Source: Nageia nagi
Taxonomy: Eukaryota; Pinophyta
Assembly: GCA_050084985.1 (NCBI GenBank)
Contig: JBITNC010000001.1
Coordinates: 106,516,001-106,580,000, forward strand
DNA length: 64,000 nt
Reading direction: 5' to 3'
Shown here one piece after another: positions 32,214 to 43,169 of this stretch (the first letter of the stretch is position 1; each line of letters opens with the position of its first letter). The notes beneath the pieces were generated by a model that worked only from the letters and a program-made list of their open reading frames with translations, was not told the DNA's origin and made no database searches. The translations under genes were made by a program, and so were the position numbers.

Positions 32214-33388
32214 AACTTCAGAAGTTTATAATATCAACTTCTTATAAATCATCCATTTTATACAAAATACGTAATTCATACATATTAACAAAATATAAAG
32301 ATAATATTATTAAGGACGATGATGAGGCTGTACAATACAATGAAGAAGAAGTTGAAAGTACTTATATAGGATAAAGTAAGATGGTAGCATTTTTCCAAAA
32401 AATTACTAAAATAAGGGAAATTTTAAGATTAATGTTGTGTTGGAGAGTATAAGGATGCTAAAAAACTTTCTAATCATATAAACATAATATATATTTAAAA
32501 AATCAATAATTTATGAGATTATAATGCATGACTAATAAATATGCTACTTACAATTCCTTATAAAAGATTTAGAATTTTGAGGTTAAGATACATGATACCA
32601 AATGTAAATTTGAAGATCTTCACTTTGACAACAATTGATGTTGATTATCATAGTCTCCTTCATTAAGTAAACTAATAATATCTTTCTTGTAATCTAAAAT
32701 ACAATAATATATTAATAAATACATCTTTACCATGTCACCATAGTGTATGTGTTCAAATACAAACACCATTAAAGAATGATTCAAAATTGATTCACATAAA
32801 ATCCACAAGATGCTCTACATTAATTGTTGGCCTTATTGGTGCAAATATTTAACATGTTTTATTTGTTGGTTGTAAAATGTATTAATCATAAAAAGATGAA
32901 ACATCTAAGATTCTACTCCATTATGTCATGGTAAAAGAAAAATAATATATAACTAATGAAAGTGAAGAACTCCTTTGTTTATTATAACTTTAAATGAAGT
33001 ATTCTATCATACAGAAAAAGTTGTATTGAAAATGAATAATGAAGGGCTAACTAAATATTTAAGCTTATTTTATACTATGAGAAAATTTATATTATATTTT
33101 ATTTACGATGTCCAACAATCAATTATGTAATTAATATTTCATTTAAATATTTTAATTTTTGTTTGAATAACTATTTTAAAAATATACTCTTTAATTCAAG
33201 TGTATAAATGTATTAAAGTTATTTTTTACCTATTTATTATTGGATATTTGAACAATAATGATGATACCCTAGATACAGAAGATTCAAAAAAAGAAATAAA
33301 AATTCTCATTATACCATCTAATGAACACCTACAATTCTAAAAGGAGTTAGAGAAATGATCTTATTAAAGCTTTTTAAAATGAAATATT
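32214..33388. other. No gene recognised
   Basis: AT-rich spacer between the SINE-like sequence and the next LTR element; nothing identifiable. Confidence 0.5.
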
Positions 33389-33393
33389 CAGGT
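33389..33393. repeat. Target site duplication, left copy (CAGGT)
   Basis: One mismatch to CAAGT at 40647-40651. Confidence 0.6.
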
Positions 33394-34000
33394 TGTAGAT
33401 GCCTAAATATGATTTATTATTAATTAATAATTCATATTTATTACATTAAATAATGTTATTGTAAAAAGGGTGTAGCAAATATCAATGTAAAAGGTGTAGA
33501 TCTCAAGAACAAATGCATCTATAAAAGAAGATCAAAGCAAGATATTCCATATGTAGGCAAGTCCAAGGAATGTGCCACAACTGAAATGATGTCTTTAGAC
33601 ACAACCAATTAACCTTGGATTTGTTATACCTTATTTTCGATGATCATATTTTGTTCTTTGCACGAGGTCATATTCTTCATATTTTAAACCATTAATGGTG
33701 TACGTTATGCATGGTACATCATCATGTTTGAAGTTGGACCTATAATACTCTTTATATTGTTCTACATACTTCAATTCATATGCATGAATCTACTTCATTA
33801 AGGCTATTAACAATGTATGTTTCTTATAATGAGTTATCATGATTGATGTATGATCTTTGTTATTCATGTTGATATGGATCTAGCGAAGGTACCTCATTTA
33901 TCATGCTCATTTATTGACATATTTATGATATATGCTTCAATATTATATTATGGATAAATAGTACTTCGATTTATTATTCATGCATTATTTTTAGTTTACA
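33394..34000 (+). repeat. 5' LTR of the 7.25-kb element
   Basis: 607 bp; aligns end to end with 40014-40646 (shared runs include GGATCTAG(C/T)GAAGGTACC and CATTTATCATGCTCATTTAT). Confidence 0.92.
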
Positions 34001-34106
34001 TTTTGGTGAACTTGTTATTTTGAAAGATTTTGTCCCCTGGGGAAAGATTTTGTGCATAATTGAAGGAGTTTCATTCGGATCTCTCTTTTTATCTAAGTCC
34101 TCATTG

Positions 34107-34275
34107 GTCACTATTTTAGTAGATTCTAATAGTGACTCATTGACCACTGCTCTAATAGCTACCAATGTCAATTTATTGGCCACTACTTTGGTAGAGTCCA
34201 ATATTGATATGTTGACCACTATCTTGTAGATACTAATGGTGATTCACTGCTTTAGTAGATACCAATGTTGAGATG
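34107..34275 (+). repeat. 36-bp tandem repeat, four to five copies
   Basis: Degenerate unit (A/G)CCACT(N)CTTTAGTAGA(T)ACCAAT...TTG. In frame it encodes a 12-residue repeat of the LTT-ALVESNIDM type (34107-34227) just inside the 5' LTR. Confidence 0.7.
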
Positions 34276-35270
34276 GTGGGAAAGCATATCACAAGAAAAT
34301 AATCAAGATAAAAAATGAAGGAGTTACCCCCATACATCAAGTGAGAAGAAGAGAGTTTCTGGTTGCATCATGGGCAATGATCAAAGGAAGCCATCTAGAG
34401 AGTAGATCCAAAGATATCGTTGATCCTTCAAGATGAGAGTTTCTAGTTGATTGAATTGAAATACTTCATAACTAAGATAAGAAGTTGTGATAAAGTAATA
34501 GAATTTAGATGGTTTTACAAGGTTCAACTACTTAACCATTTTACCAAATGATTTTACAATACAATCATTAATCATAAATGGTTTCAATGTACAAGTAGTA
34601 ATCATCCAACAATAAATTGATATGATGAACCTCCATGAGCTTGCTCATTTGAAGTAAGTAAATTGCATTAAGAAGATCCTTGCATGCTCAAGCAACTAAT
34701 AAACAAAATTAAATAGTTGCATCATACTTTCATTCATAAATGAATCAAATAATACAATCCATACATTGATCAAATGGTGCATACAAAGATGCCAACAAAA
34801 CATATGTACACAACATCAAAGATGATATCCATCATCAACTATAGTATCATATGTGCACTAAAAACAAAATATATCATAGATGAGCATGTATATCAATGAT
34901 ATATTAAAATCCAAATGTACTATAAACCTCATGCTACCATATCAACTTTACCATCTTAAGTAATAAGATCAACTTTATCATAAGTAATAAGTTCAACTTT
35001 ACCATCCTAAGTAATGATATAGGTTTATATATATATTATAGTCCTTAAGAAAATATGTAACACAAAAAAAAGAATGTAAAATTATCCAAATAAATTATCC
35101 TAAGGAGTTATTGTAAGGAAGTGGTAGTTGAAGTGGTTGAAGTTATTGAAGTTGCCATCATCAAAATTGAAATTTAACATCATATTTAATTCTCCCCTTG
35201 ATGGCAACTATAGCATGACATAAGCACACATGAGGGTCACACATATGGATAACCAAATAGAGTTGGTAGA

Positions 35271-35375
35271 AGCCAAGATGTACCACTAGTTCCCCATACG
35301 GAGCGAACTAACCATGAAGGTGTACATAAAATGCACAACTAGTTTCTCACATGGAGCGAAATAACCATGAAGGTG
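35271..35375. repeat. About 65-bp tandem duplication
   Basis: ACTAGTT(C/T)C(C/T)C then ATGGAGCGAA/ACGGAGCGAA and TAACCATGAAGGTGTACA occur twice. Confidence 0.65.
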
Positions 35376-35624
35376 TACAAGCATAAGTTCTTATCTATTT
35401 ACAAACATGTTGAGTAGGAGTTTTAAGTTCTCCTTCAACAATACTATAGCATAGAGAAGAACAAACCATAAGAAGTAAACTTGACTATTACACTAGTCAA
35501 GATGCCTAAGCTATAAAAATAAATGCCATCTTAATCATGCTACTAGTTAAGATGTACATGATGGAAAAAGGTAGTAGTCATCCAATCACATGGATGCAAT
35601 TTTACATCAAATATTGTAATGTGG

Positions 35625-35745
35625 TAGAGGAAAACCTTTTTAACCACTCTAAGGCTTGGTAATGATGGAGAAGGGTAGACCTTTTGAACCACTCCAAGGC
35701 TTGGTAATGATGGAGAAGGGCATACCTTTTTAACCACTCCAACAT
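35625..35745. repeat. 45-bp tandem repeat, about 2.5 copies
   Basis: AACCACTC(T/C)AAGGCTTGGT at 35642 and 35687, then a partial third copy at 35732; divisible by three, giving a 15-residue repeat GVV(K/Q)KVYPSPSLPSL on the minus strand. Confidence 0.75.
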
Positions 35746-36058
35746 GTGACAATTAGGGAATTACCACTCCATTATGCATAAATTAATGTTTCATAATATC
35801 ATAAATAATAATCCATCCATGTATAACTACACAAGGTGTTTATATATTTCCAATTTGCATTATTTATCAGAGGAAAAACTATTATAACAGTAATACATTG
35901 CATGGCACAACAAAGTGTAAACAAGGATTTAGATAATATTACATAAGCATGATTTTATTAGAAGAAATTTTATTTAGATAGTAGAAAGCAACCAAATATA
36001 TGTTTCTTAAAACATTCTTCTCAATAGTACTAAATACACAAAGTAGTATGCATAACAC

Positions 36059-36541
36059 TTAAGGATTATGAGGAGAAGTAGCATTAAGCTTTAGAGACTT
36101 TAACTCCTCAAGAAGCATAAAATAACGCTCACCCAAGCTATGCTCAGTTTGTAGGTGATTATGCTTTTTTATGAGCATATAAAATGTCTGCTTGTATACT
36201 ACCCTCTTTCATTTAAACATATCACACTTGTGATTAGCATCATATAACCGTTGATGTAATATCTAGATTTCATGCTTCAAGGAAGAGGGATTGGCCCTAA
36301 CTCCAAATGAGGAACCTTATCCAATGATAATTAGAGCATTAGTCCAAAGATAGCATGGAGAATTAAGTTGACCAAGGATTGGAGTATTAGGAGGAGCATT
36401 GAGTGGAACATGCAGAGGAGGATTAGGTGGAACATAATCCTCTTCATAATCAAAATGATTTGGATACTCTTCATAACCAATATGTGCAAGATAACTTCTT
36501 GCCATGGCTAATTCATGACTTTGCATTCGAAGGATAAACAC
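36059..36541 (-). pseudogene. Antisense ORF of unknown function inside the 7.25-kb element
   Basis: From ATG 36541 one frame runs 160 codons to TAA 36059 with three internal stops and no frameshift. N-terminal part: SHELAMARSYLAHIGYEEYP, then an acidic and Pro-rich DYVPPNPPLHVPLNAPPNTP. The C-terminal part after the first stops, HQRLYDANHKCDMF, then QTFYMLIKKHNHLQTEHSLG and MLLEELKSLKLN, looks like a coiled coil. I recognise no family. It is opposite to the element's inferred transcription direction, like antisense extra ORFs known from Tat-type Ty3/gypsy elements. Confidence 0.5.
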
Positions 36542-37455
36542 TATTTATACACATATGAATGAGGAAAGTGGGTGGTAAGTTCACCACATATTTGTTATAG
36601 AAACCAAATCTTTACCACAATCTAGATCACACCACACAATTCCAAGCATCATAAATGCAGGTGGGATGGTCATAGATTTGATATAGAAACTAAATTGTCA
36701 TCTATTTTTGATAACAGGAGGTGGCATCACATAAATCTATGTGAATTAATTTCAACTATGATGGTGGAAAAAATAACACATAATTCAATTAATATTTACC
36801 ATGTAATAGCCATATAATTGCTATAAAAAATTAATAAATGACCATATGATTATCCTATTATTTTATGTGCAAACATTTTAATTTTTGCAAATACTATATG
36901 GTGGCAAAAATATGTTTTATGGTAAAGCATGGCATTCCAAAATTGTTGAGCAATTTACAATCCATATACTCATTAGCCACAAATGTCTTTCTTGTGGTTC
37001 TCATTAAAAGGTGGCTTGCTAATACTGTTGCCATGAATAGTGATGTGGAGGAAGAAATCCCACATGCACTAGACTAAAGGGAAGAAGCATTTATAAATAG
37101 GTTTGTATTTTTAGTGTATTGTGTAGCTTTATTAAGAAGCTACTCCTCAAGTTGTGTGAGGAATATAGGTAGTGGGCCACAACAAGTGGAACCTACACAA
37201 AGCGATGGACCACACTAAGTGGAACCTACAATAAATTTTGTGCAATAAAGTTTACACAATATTAAGTGTAATAATTGTGTCTCCCCAAAATGATTTAAAA
37301 ATAATTCTAGGTAATAATGTCCATGAAAAAGCACCCATTCATTTTTGGCCTCCCTCCAATAATTAATTTCTAGTCCCTTTACAGGGTTCCAAGGGACATT
37401 CCGGAAGAGATCTGGGCTTAAAAATACAATTTTTACAAGTGCATGTCATTTATAA

Positions 37456-37545
37456 AATTATCTACTAGTTTACCAAGGTTTAGTAAATATTATGCACACC
37501 ATTCATAAAATTAACTACTAGTTTACTAAGGTTTAGTAAATATTG
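37456..37545. repeat. 54-bp tandem duplication
   Basis: ACTAGTTTAC(C/T)AAGGTTTAGT at 37463 and 37517. Confidence 0.7.
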
Positions 37546-38194
37546 CCCAAAATAAAATTATTGCTTTATCAAAATGGAAAATAGTATGCTAAAATACTTC
37601 CCCACTACTAAAATACTTCCCCTCAAGTATACAATAATTCCCAATTTCAAGTAAACAATATTTCCCCTTTTTTTAAAATAACACCTTAAATAACACCAAA
37701 TAATTTAATAATCCCCCCTTGGTGATATTTACAAAAATAAATAAGGTGTAAAAATATAGATATCCCTTTTATTTTTTGGAAAAATTCAACCCTTTGAAAA
37801 ATCACTTTAATTATGAAAAAAGTCATGCTTGGGTAATTAATAATGAAGCTTCTAGTTTGAAAATTCACCGCTAAATTAATATTAGCCTATGTCAACAAGG
37901 GAAGAGTAAAAAGACATCCCAACAAGAGAAATAAATATAGCTTCAAAAAGTAAACCCCATGAGGGTGGAAAAGATTACACAAGTGGTCATAAATACATTC
38001 CACAATATGTTGAAAAAAGCAGAAACAACTAACAGATGGATGAAAGACTTTTTTTGTTAAAAAGTTATATTTATATTATGTTTTGGTGATATTGCAAGTG
38101 GAAGGGAGGAGGAGGAGAGCATTGGGCATTGCATAAGAAAGCAACAAAAAAATGTTGTTTTTGTTTTATTATTATTTTATTATTTATTATTTTT

Positions 38195-38390
38195 TATTTA
38201 TTGGGGGCAGCTGCATGTAGTGGGGGCGATGACCAAGCCAATCGTGCGCTACCCACAAGTGGGGGGCATCGGCCTACTAGTCTCATGTACCTCTCATAGT
38301 GGGGGTGGCAACTAGGATGGTCACATGCGCCCCTATAGTGGGGTTTGGGCACCTTTACAGTGGGGTTTATGTACCCCTACAATGGCCTTT
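38195..38390. repeat. GC-rich degenerate minisatellite (AGTGGGG type)
   Basis: Repeated AGTGGGG(G) blocks with intervening ATG(T/C)ACCCCTAC or GCGCCCCTA motifs at 15-60 bp spacing, in otherwise very AT-rich DNA. Confidence 0.6.
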
Positions 38391-39310
38391 TTTTATATAA
38401 TAACATAAAATAATAGAAAATGTCTTATTATTTTTATAATTTTGTTTAAAAACACAAAAACCTTTTTATTTAATATAAATACAAAAATTTGTACTTTTTA
38501 AACATATTATATATATATTAAAAATAATATTATGTATGTTTTTAAAATAGAATATATAAAAAACAAATTTATGTTTACAATTTTGAAATTGTAAAAAAAG
38601 ATCAATATTGCTACAATATATGAAATTATAAGATGTAAATAATACAACATTAGACAATATTGTATACAAATTTAGATAAATCTAGTGTATCTAAATTGTT
38701 TGTTAAATAGAACAATATTAGTGTAATGGATAATTTAATGAAGCAATTTGCAAATTACAAAATTAATGTACCCAATATGTTAGACATTAACACAAAAATG
38801 ATTTTGTAACTCTTTCCCTCTCCTTTTTTTTGATAAAATTTTACAATTGCAAAATTTTACAAAAACCAAATAGAACTAACATATGTAAAAAATTGTTAGT
38901 ATTGATCCTTATAAATTTCAAGTATTACAGATATTAGTAAAATCTAACAAAACAATAATAGATCTAATGCTTAACCTTAGGAACAAAGGTTTAAATAAAT
39001 TGAAGGTTAAAATTCTAATGTTAAAAATTAGATCTATCAAAGTTTTTCAATCTAACCATACATATGTTAGATCTAATATTTAAATCCTACTAACATGTAC
39101 CTAAGGTAAAACTTTCCTTAGATTTTAGCCCATTATTCTTAAGATAAAACATATCAAATTTTAACTTCAAAATAAGAACTTGAAATGGACTAACCATTTA
39201 AGTATCAAATTAAATTTGAGACAAGTTTAGAGAATAGGTATACCTTTAAATTTGAGGAGAGTTACCGCAAATTTCCAAGTGCAAGAATGATGAAGAGGAA
39301 CCTCCAAGAT

Positions 39311-39323
39311 GGCTTTGATACCA
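39311..39323 (-). promoter_or_regulatory. Primer-binding site next to the nested minus-strand LTR
   Basis: Minus-strand TGGTATCAAAGCC, one base from the tRNA-Met consensus, two bases after the LTR terminal CA. Confidence 0.75.
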
Positions 39324-39325
39324 CA

Positions 39326-39789
39326 TGATGGAATTGAAGGATTCCATAACCAAGATCCCTTGATTGAAGGTTCTTCAACAAATCTAACAATCAACTATTT
39401 AACTAAAACAAGAATCAACCACATAAATGACAACACACCATGTATAGTGGTTCCTCCAACTATGGGAGTACATCCACTTTGAACCGTCCTTCTATTACTT
39501 GCTCACAAGATAACTCTCCTATAAAATATCAAGAATTCTTCTATAAGAATTTCTCTAACTCTACTAGACTAGCATTTCATGTTTATACAAGTGTGTGTTA
39601 TGAGAGGGGGGTAGCCCTCTATTTATAGCATCCAACCATCTCTTTAACCAAGCTTTAACCCAAGGGTTAAGTTAACCTTTTATAATGTTTTATTCCCTTA
39701 ATACTTAAGGTATCTAGATACCTTTAAGTATTAAGTGGATTACATTATAAAGAGAGGTATTACACAATAGTGCATTATAATTTCTAACA
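39326..39789 (-). mobile_element. Nested copia 5' LTR with primer site, related to the 15-24 kb copia
   Basis: 464 bp on the minus strand from TGTTAGAAATTATAATG to CATCA. It matches the 465-bp LTR at 15238 in layout and sequence: ACCTTAAG(T/G)...TTAATTGA-like region, CCCTTGGGTTAAA, CTATAAATAGAGGGC (TATA box 39621-39628) and TGTACTCCCA...GGAGGAACCAC. Adjacent interior continues below 39311, but no gag-pol and no second LTR were found, so it is a truncated insertion in the 7.25-kb element. Confidence 0.85.
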
Positions 39790-39999
39790 CTCATGAATTC
39801 TTGAGGTCATCTTCCCACATCTTATTTTTATCTTGATTACCCTATTCATATAGCTTTCTTGGGGAAATCAAGTAAAAAATGAGCATACAAGGGGCATCAA
39901 ATCAATAATAATTAAGGAGGAATGGTTCAATTTTAAGCATATATTTTTCTTCTTTAATTCTTTGGATTATGCAACTTCAATGCATTTCATTACATATCC

Positions 40000-40013
40000 A
40001 AAGAGGGGAAAAA
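40000..40013 (+). promoter_or_regulatory. Polypurine tract of the 7.25-kb element
   Basis: AAAGAGGGGAAAAA directly before the right LTR. Confidence 0.9.
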
Positions 40014-40646
40014 TGTAGATGCCTAAATATGATTTATTATTAATTAATAATTTATATTTATTATATTAAATAATGTTATTGTAAAAATGGTGTAAATGCA
40101 CCGATAAGCAATGTAATAAGCAAATATTAATGTAAAAGGTGTAGGTCTCAAGAACAAATACATCTATAAAATAAGATCAAAGCAAGATATTCCATATGTA
40201 GGCAAGTCCAAGGAATGCACCAGAATTGAAACAATGTCTTTAGACACCACCAATTAACCTTGGATTTGTTATGCTTTAGTTTCAATGATCATATTTTATT
40301 CTTTGCATGAGGTCAGATTCTTCATATTTTAGGCCATTAATGGTATGCGTTATGCATAAGATGTCATTGTATTTGAAGTTGGATTTGCAATACTCTTCAT
40401 CTTGTTCTACATGCTTCAATTCATGCATGTGAATCTACTTCACTAAGGTCATTAATGACATGCATTTCTTATAATGAGTTATCATGATTGATGTATGATC
40501 TCTGTTATTTCATGTTGATGTGGATCTAGTGAAGGTACCTCATTTATCATGCTCATTTATTGACATATTTCTGATATATGCTTCAATATTATATTATGGA
40601 GAAATTGTACTTTGATTTATTATTCATGCATTATTTTTAGTCTACA
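40014..40646 (+). repeat. 3' LTR of the 7.25-kb element
   Basis: 633 bp, TGTAGATGCC to TCTACA. Confidence 0.92.
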
Positions 40647-40660
40647 CAAGTTTTGAAAAT

Positions 40661-40858
40661 TGTAAGAACCATTTTCTACAACCCTAAAAATGGTAGGAAG
40701 GGAAATAAATATATATGAATCACCTAACCATAGGTATTAAATATATACATATAAACTCTAAAAATTATACTTGAAACTAGGATTGACATGAAATTACCTA
40801 TGAGTGGAATAACCTTTATTGGTGTAATACATGCAAATTTATAACACATGCTCTAACA
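40661..40858 (-). repeat. Candidate short 3' LTR of a minus-strand copia remnant
   Basis: Minus strand TGTTAGAGCATG ... TTCTTACA, lying just beyond the RNase H end; 198 bp. No second copy in the window, so unconfirmed. Confidence 0.35.
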
Positions 40859-41675
40859 ATATTCCACTCGTTGTAGACTTTGTTAATGGGATTTGTATAC
40901 ATTATTATCCTTTTAAGGGGAAATATTACCTATTTATCTCATACACTAATAAAACTTCTCACTACTAATAGACATATTCAATGCATTAGTAACATTTTCA
41001 ATATATCAACTTTTTGCAGCATCACTTTTTCCATCTCAATCATGAATCTAATAGAGTGAAAATTTATATCAATATGATTTGATTGAGTAAGTTGTATTCT
41101 CTACTAGGTAGATTATACCTTAACTATCACAATATATTCTTATTTGGACATAATCTCTATAGCCATATAACTTTATTGCATTTATGAGTATTGCAATATA
41201 TTTAGTTTTTATAGTTCAGAGTGTAACAATTGATTTTTTTTACTTATCTAACTAATTAGTTATCCAAATTGGTTAATAAAAAACTACTTGAAGATATTTG
41301 ATTATGAAGGCCTCTATCCTAATTATAATCAACAAATCATGTAGATGAAGCTCTTTTATATTACTTGGGTTCCCCTAACAACAATTATATAATTTGAAGT
41401 TCATTATAGACATATGAATTAACTTTTTATAACTATTTTATGTTCTTTCTCTAGATTTTTCATGTATCTACTTACAATATCCTACTTTATGAAAAATATT
41501 TGGTATTATACAAACCATAACATGATATGGCTACCTACTACACAACTTATTGGAATCCAAGATATTTTCTCTAACACTTATTTTATATTTGGGTACTATT
41601 TTATATCTATTTAAATAAATAGAAATAAATGTATTGACATGTTTCTAATTTTGTATTCTAAATTTATGTACTATC

Positions 41676-41694
41676 TTCTCAATATATGTACTTG
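41676..41694. repeat. SINE target site duplication, left copy
   Basis: TTCTCAATATATGTACTTG, identical to 41999-42017. Confidence 0.95.
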
Positions 41695-41998
41695 TCCCTA
41701 AGGGGACACTGTAGTGGCAAAGTGATTTAAATAGGTGGGAGGAGATCCTAAAATCAAATCCCCTTGATGGATCCTTGGTGGTACTATGTGGCTATAGGTT
41801 GGATGCATTTCAGATGTATTGTGATAGGTTTTTGGGTCCCATATAAAAACCCATACGTAAAAAGTCTTGCTCGAGCAAAGAACCTATGATCGGGTAAAGA
41901 ACCTATGATTTACCCAAGTCATGTGATTTATAGGCAAGATCATGGATCTAAGAGGATTAGTGGCTTTGGATGACACCTCCCATTATCAAAAAATAATA
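41695..41998 (+). mobile_element. SINE retroposon
   Basis: 304 bp between perfect 19-bp duplications. The 5' part has a tRNA-type A box (TGGCAAAGTGAT, about 41714) and a decayed B box (AAATCAAATCC, about 41752). The 3' end is A-rich (ATCAAAAAATAATA). It interrupts the copia RT remnant. It has no coding capacity; a LINE would have supplied the reverse transcriptase. Confidence 0.88.
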
Positions 41999-42017
41999 TT
42001 CTCAATATATGTACTTG
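41999..42017. repeat. SINE target site duplication, right copy
   Basis: Perfect 19-bp match to 41676-41694. Confidence 0.95.
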
Positions 42018-42601
42018 TTGGATGTTAAGCTAAACTTAACATAAGCCTTACGTTTATTAACACTTAAGTATTTATCAATACTAAGGCCCCTGCTTAACTC
42101 TTATAAGATATATGTTAGTATAAATGGATCATGATATTGGTGATTAATCAATGATTAAAATTATAATCATTTGTTGTGTGATCCAAGTCATATGGATTGG
42201 TATGAATTTTTTAACCTATTTAAAATTCACTCCTATCCAATATTATAATTAACTTCTAGACCATTTTGATCACCTATTAATATTGTGATATCCTTTAAGG
42301 CTTAATCATCTACCTCATATTCTTGTGTTCTTTCTTTTACACTTTAATATTTTGCTTATGTGAAATGCTCAAGATGTTTGATTATTCAATTACATAATTA
42401 TTCATGGTAAAAAAACCACTATAAGATTCCATTGAGGAGAAATTGAAGAGATATGGTTTCTTACAAGGTTTCCAATGTAATTTTAAAATTTGGGATATTA
42501 TATATAAGTTTTTAAGTATAATTGAAGAAAATAACATGGAGAACATGTGATCCAAATTTCAACTCATTTAAATAATTATATTATATGAGATATTACTAAA
42601 A

Positions 42602-43069
42602 TGTTGGAAACTTGGCTCATTGCTTGAGGTTCAAGTCTATGTTTTCTAAGATTTACTACTATTTATTCATAGGCACACCACATCTAGACCCAAGCACATC
42701 ATACCCAACACACTGTACCCTAGGCACACCATTCCTAGCCCAAGGTGCATCGCACTTGGCATCCTGAGTACCAAGCTCACCACACCTATAAATAGATCCT
42801 AACAAGCTTAATATAGCATACACATGATTGGCATTTTTGTCCTCATTTTTAGCATTATTCTTACTATTTTAGGCTGATATTTTGCCCAATTATATCCTAG
42901 TATGATGGGATAAATTTAACATATTTTAGTTTACTTTTGCATTGGATTGTAGCAAGTTGTGATAATCTAACTTGAGTTTATATTTAGCATAATCTATTTA
43001 TAGGTTTGTCCAAAACCTATATATGTAATGATTTTATTTTTCATATTAATAAAAGTAGAATATTTCTCA
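42602..43069 (+). repeat. Candidate 5' LTR of a plus-strand copia fragment
   Basis: 468 bp from TGTTGGAAACTTGG to TTTCTCA, with TATA box TATAAATA at 42787-42794 and a primer site following at 43073. The start resembles TGTTGGAAAACT of the 2228 LTR. No partner LTR in the window. Confidence 0.6.
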
Positions 43070-43072
43070 TTG

Positions 43073-43084
43073 TGGTATCATAGC
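43073..43084 (+). promoter_or_regulatory. Primer-binding site (tRNA-Met type)
   Basis: TGGTATCATAGC, one base off consensus. Confidence 0.8.
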
Positions 43085-43169
43085 CTTAGGGAGATCTATT
43101 GGGTTAGAGTTAGTGGGTGCAATTGTAAGAATTTATTTTATTCTTTAAATAGAATATGATCCAATATTT

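Larger units (their letters stand above)
33394..40646 (+). mobile_element. 7.25-kb LTR retrotransposon lacking gag-pol, with an antisense ORF
   Basis: LTRs 33394-34000 and 40014-40646 begin TGTAGATGCC and end TTACA or CTACA. A classic purine tract AAAGAGGGGAAAAA abuts the right LTR, and a near-perfect 5-bp duplication (CAGGT/CAAGT) flanks the element. The right LTR carries about 26 bp missing from the left. The 6-kb interior has no retroviral domain. It includes tandem repeats, an antisense broken frame (36059-36541), a GC-rich patch and a nested minus-strand copia LTR. Size and antisense ORF recall deletion derivatives of Tat-type Ty3/gypsy elements, but the primer site is too altered to place it. 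Confidence 0.88.
40870..42050 (-). pseudogene. Copia reverse transcriptase C-terminus and RNase H remnant, split by a SINE
   Basis: Minus-strand reading gives, in order, YIEKIVHKFRIQN (about 41690-41650), HVMVCIIPNIF, RYMKNLEKEHKIVIK (about 41440), a TSNY/RGT block, then RNase H text (KVIWLQRLC-like, ENTTYSIK, DAAKVDILKNVTNALNM-like, about 41160-40940). This is the diagnostic order of the copia RT tail and RNase H. Stops and frame changes are frequent. The sequence is interrupted at 41695-41998 by a SINE. The upstream part of the element is not seen beyond about 42050. Confidence 0.75.
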
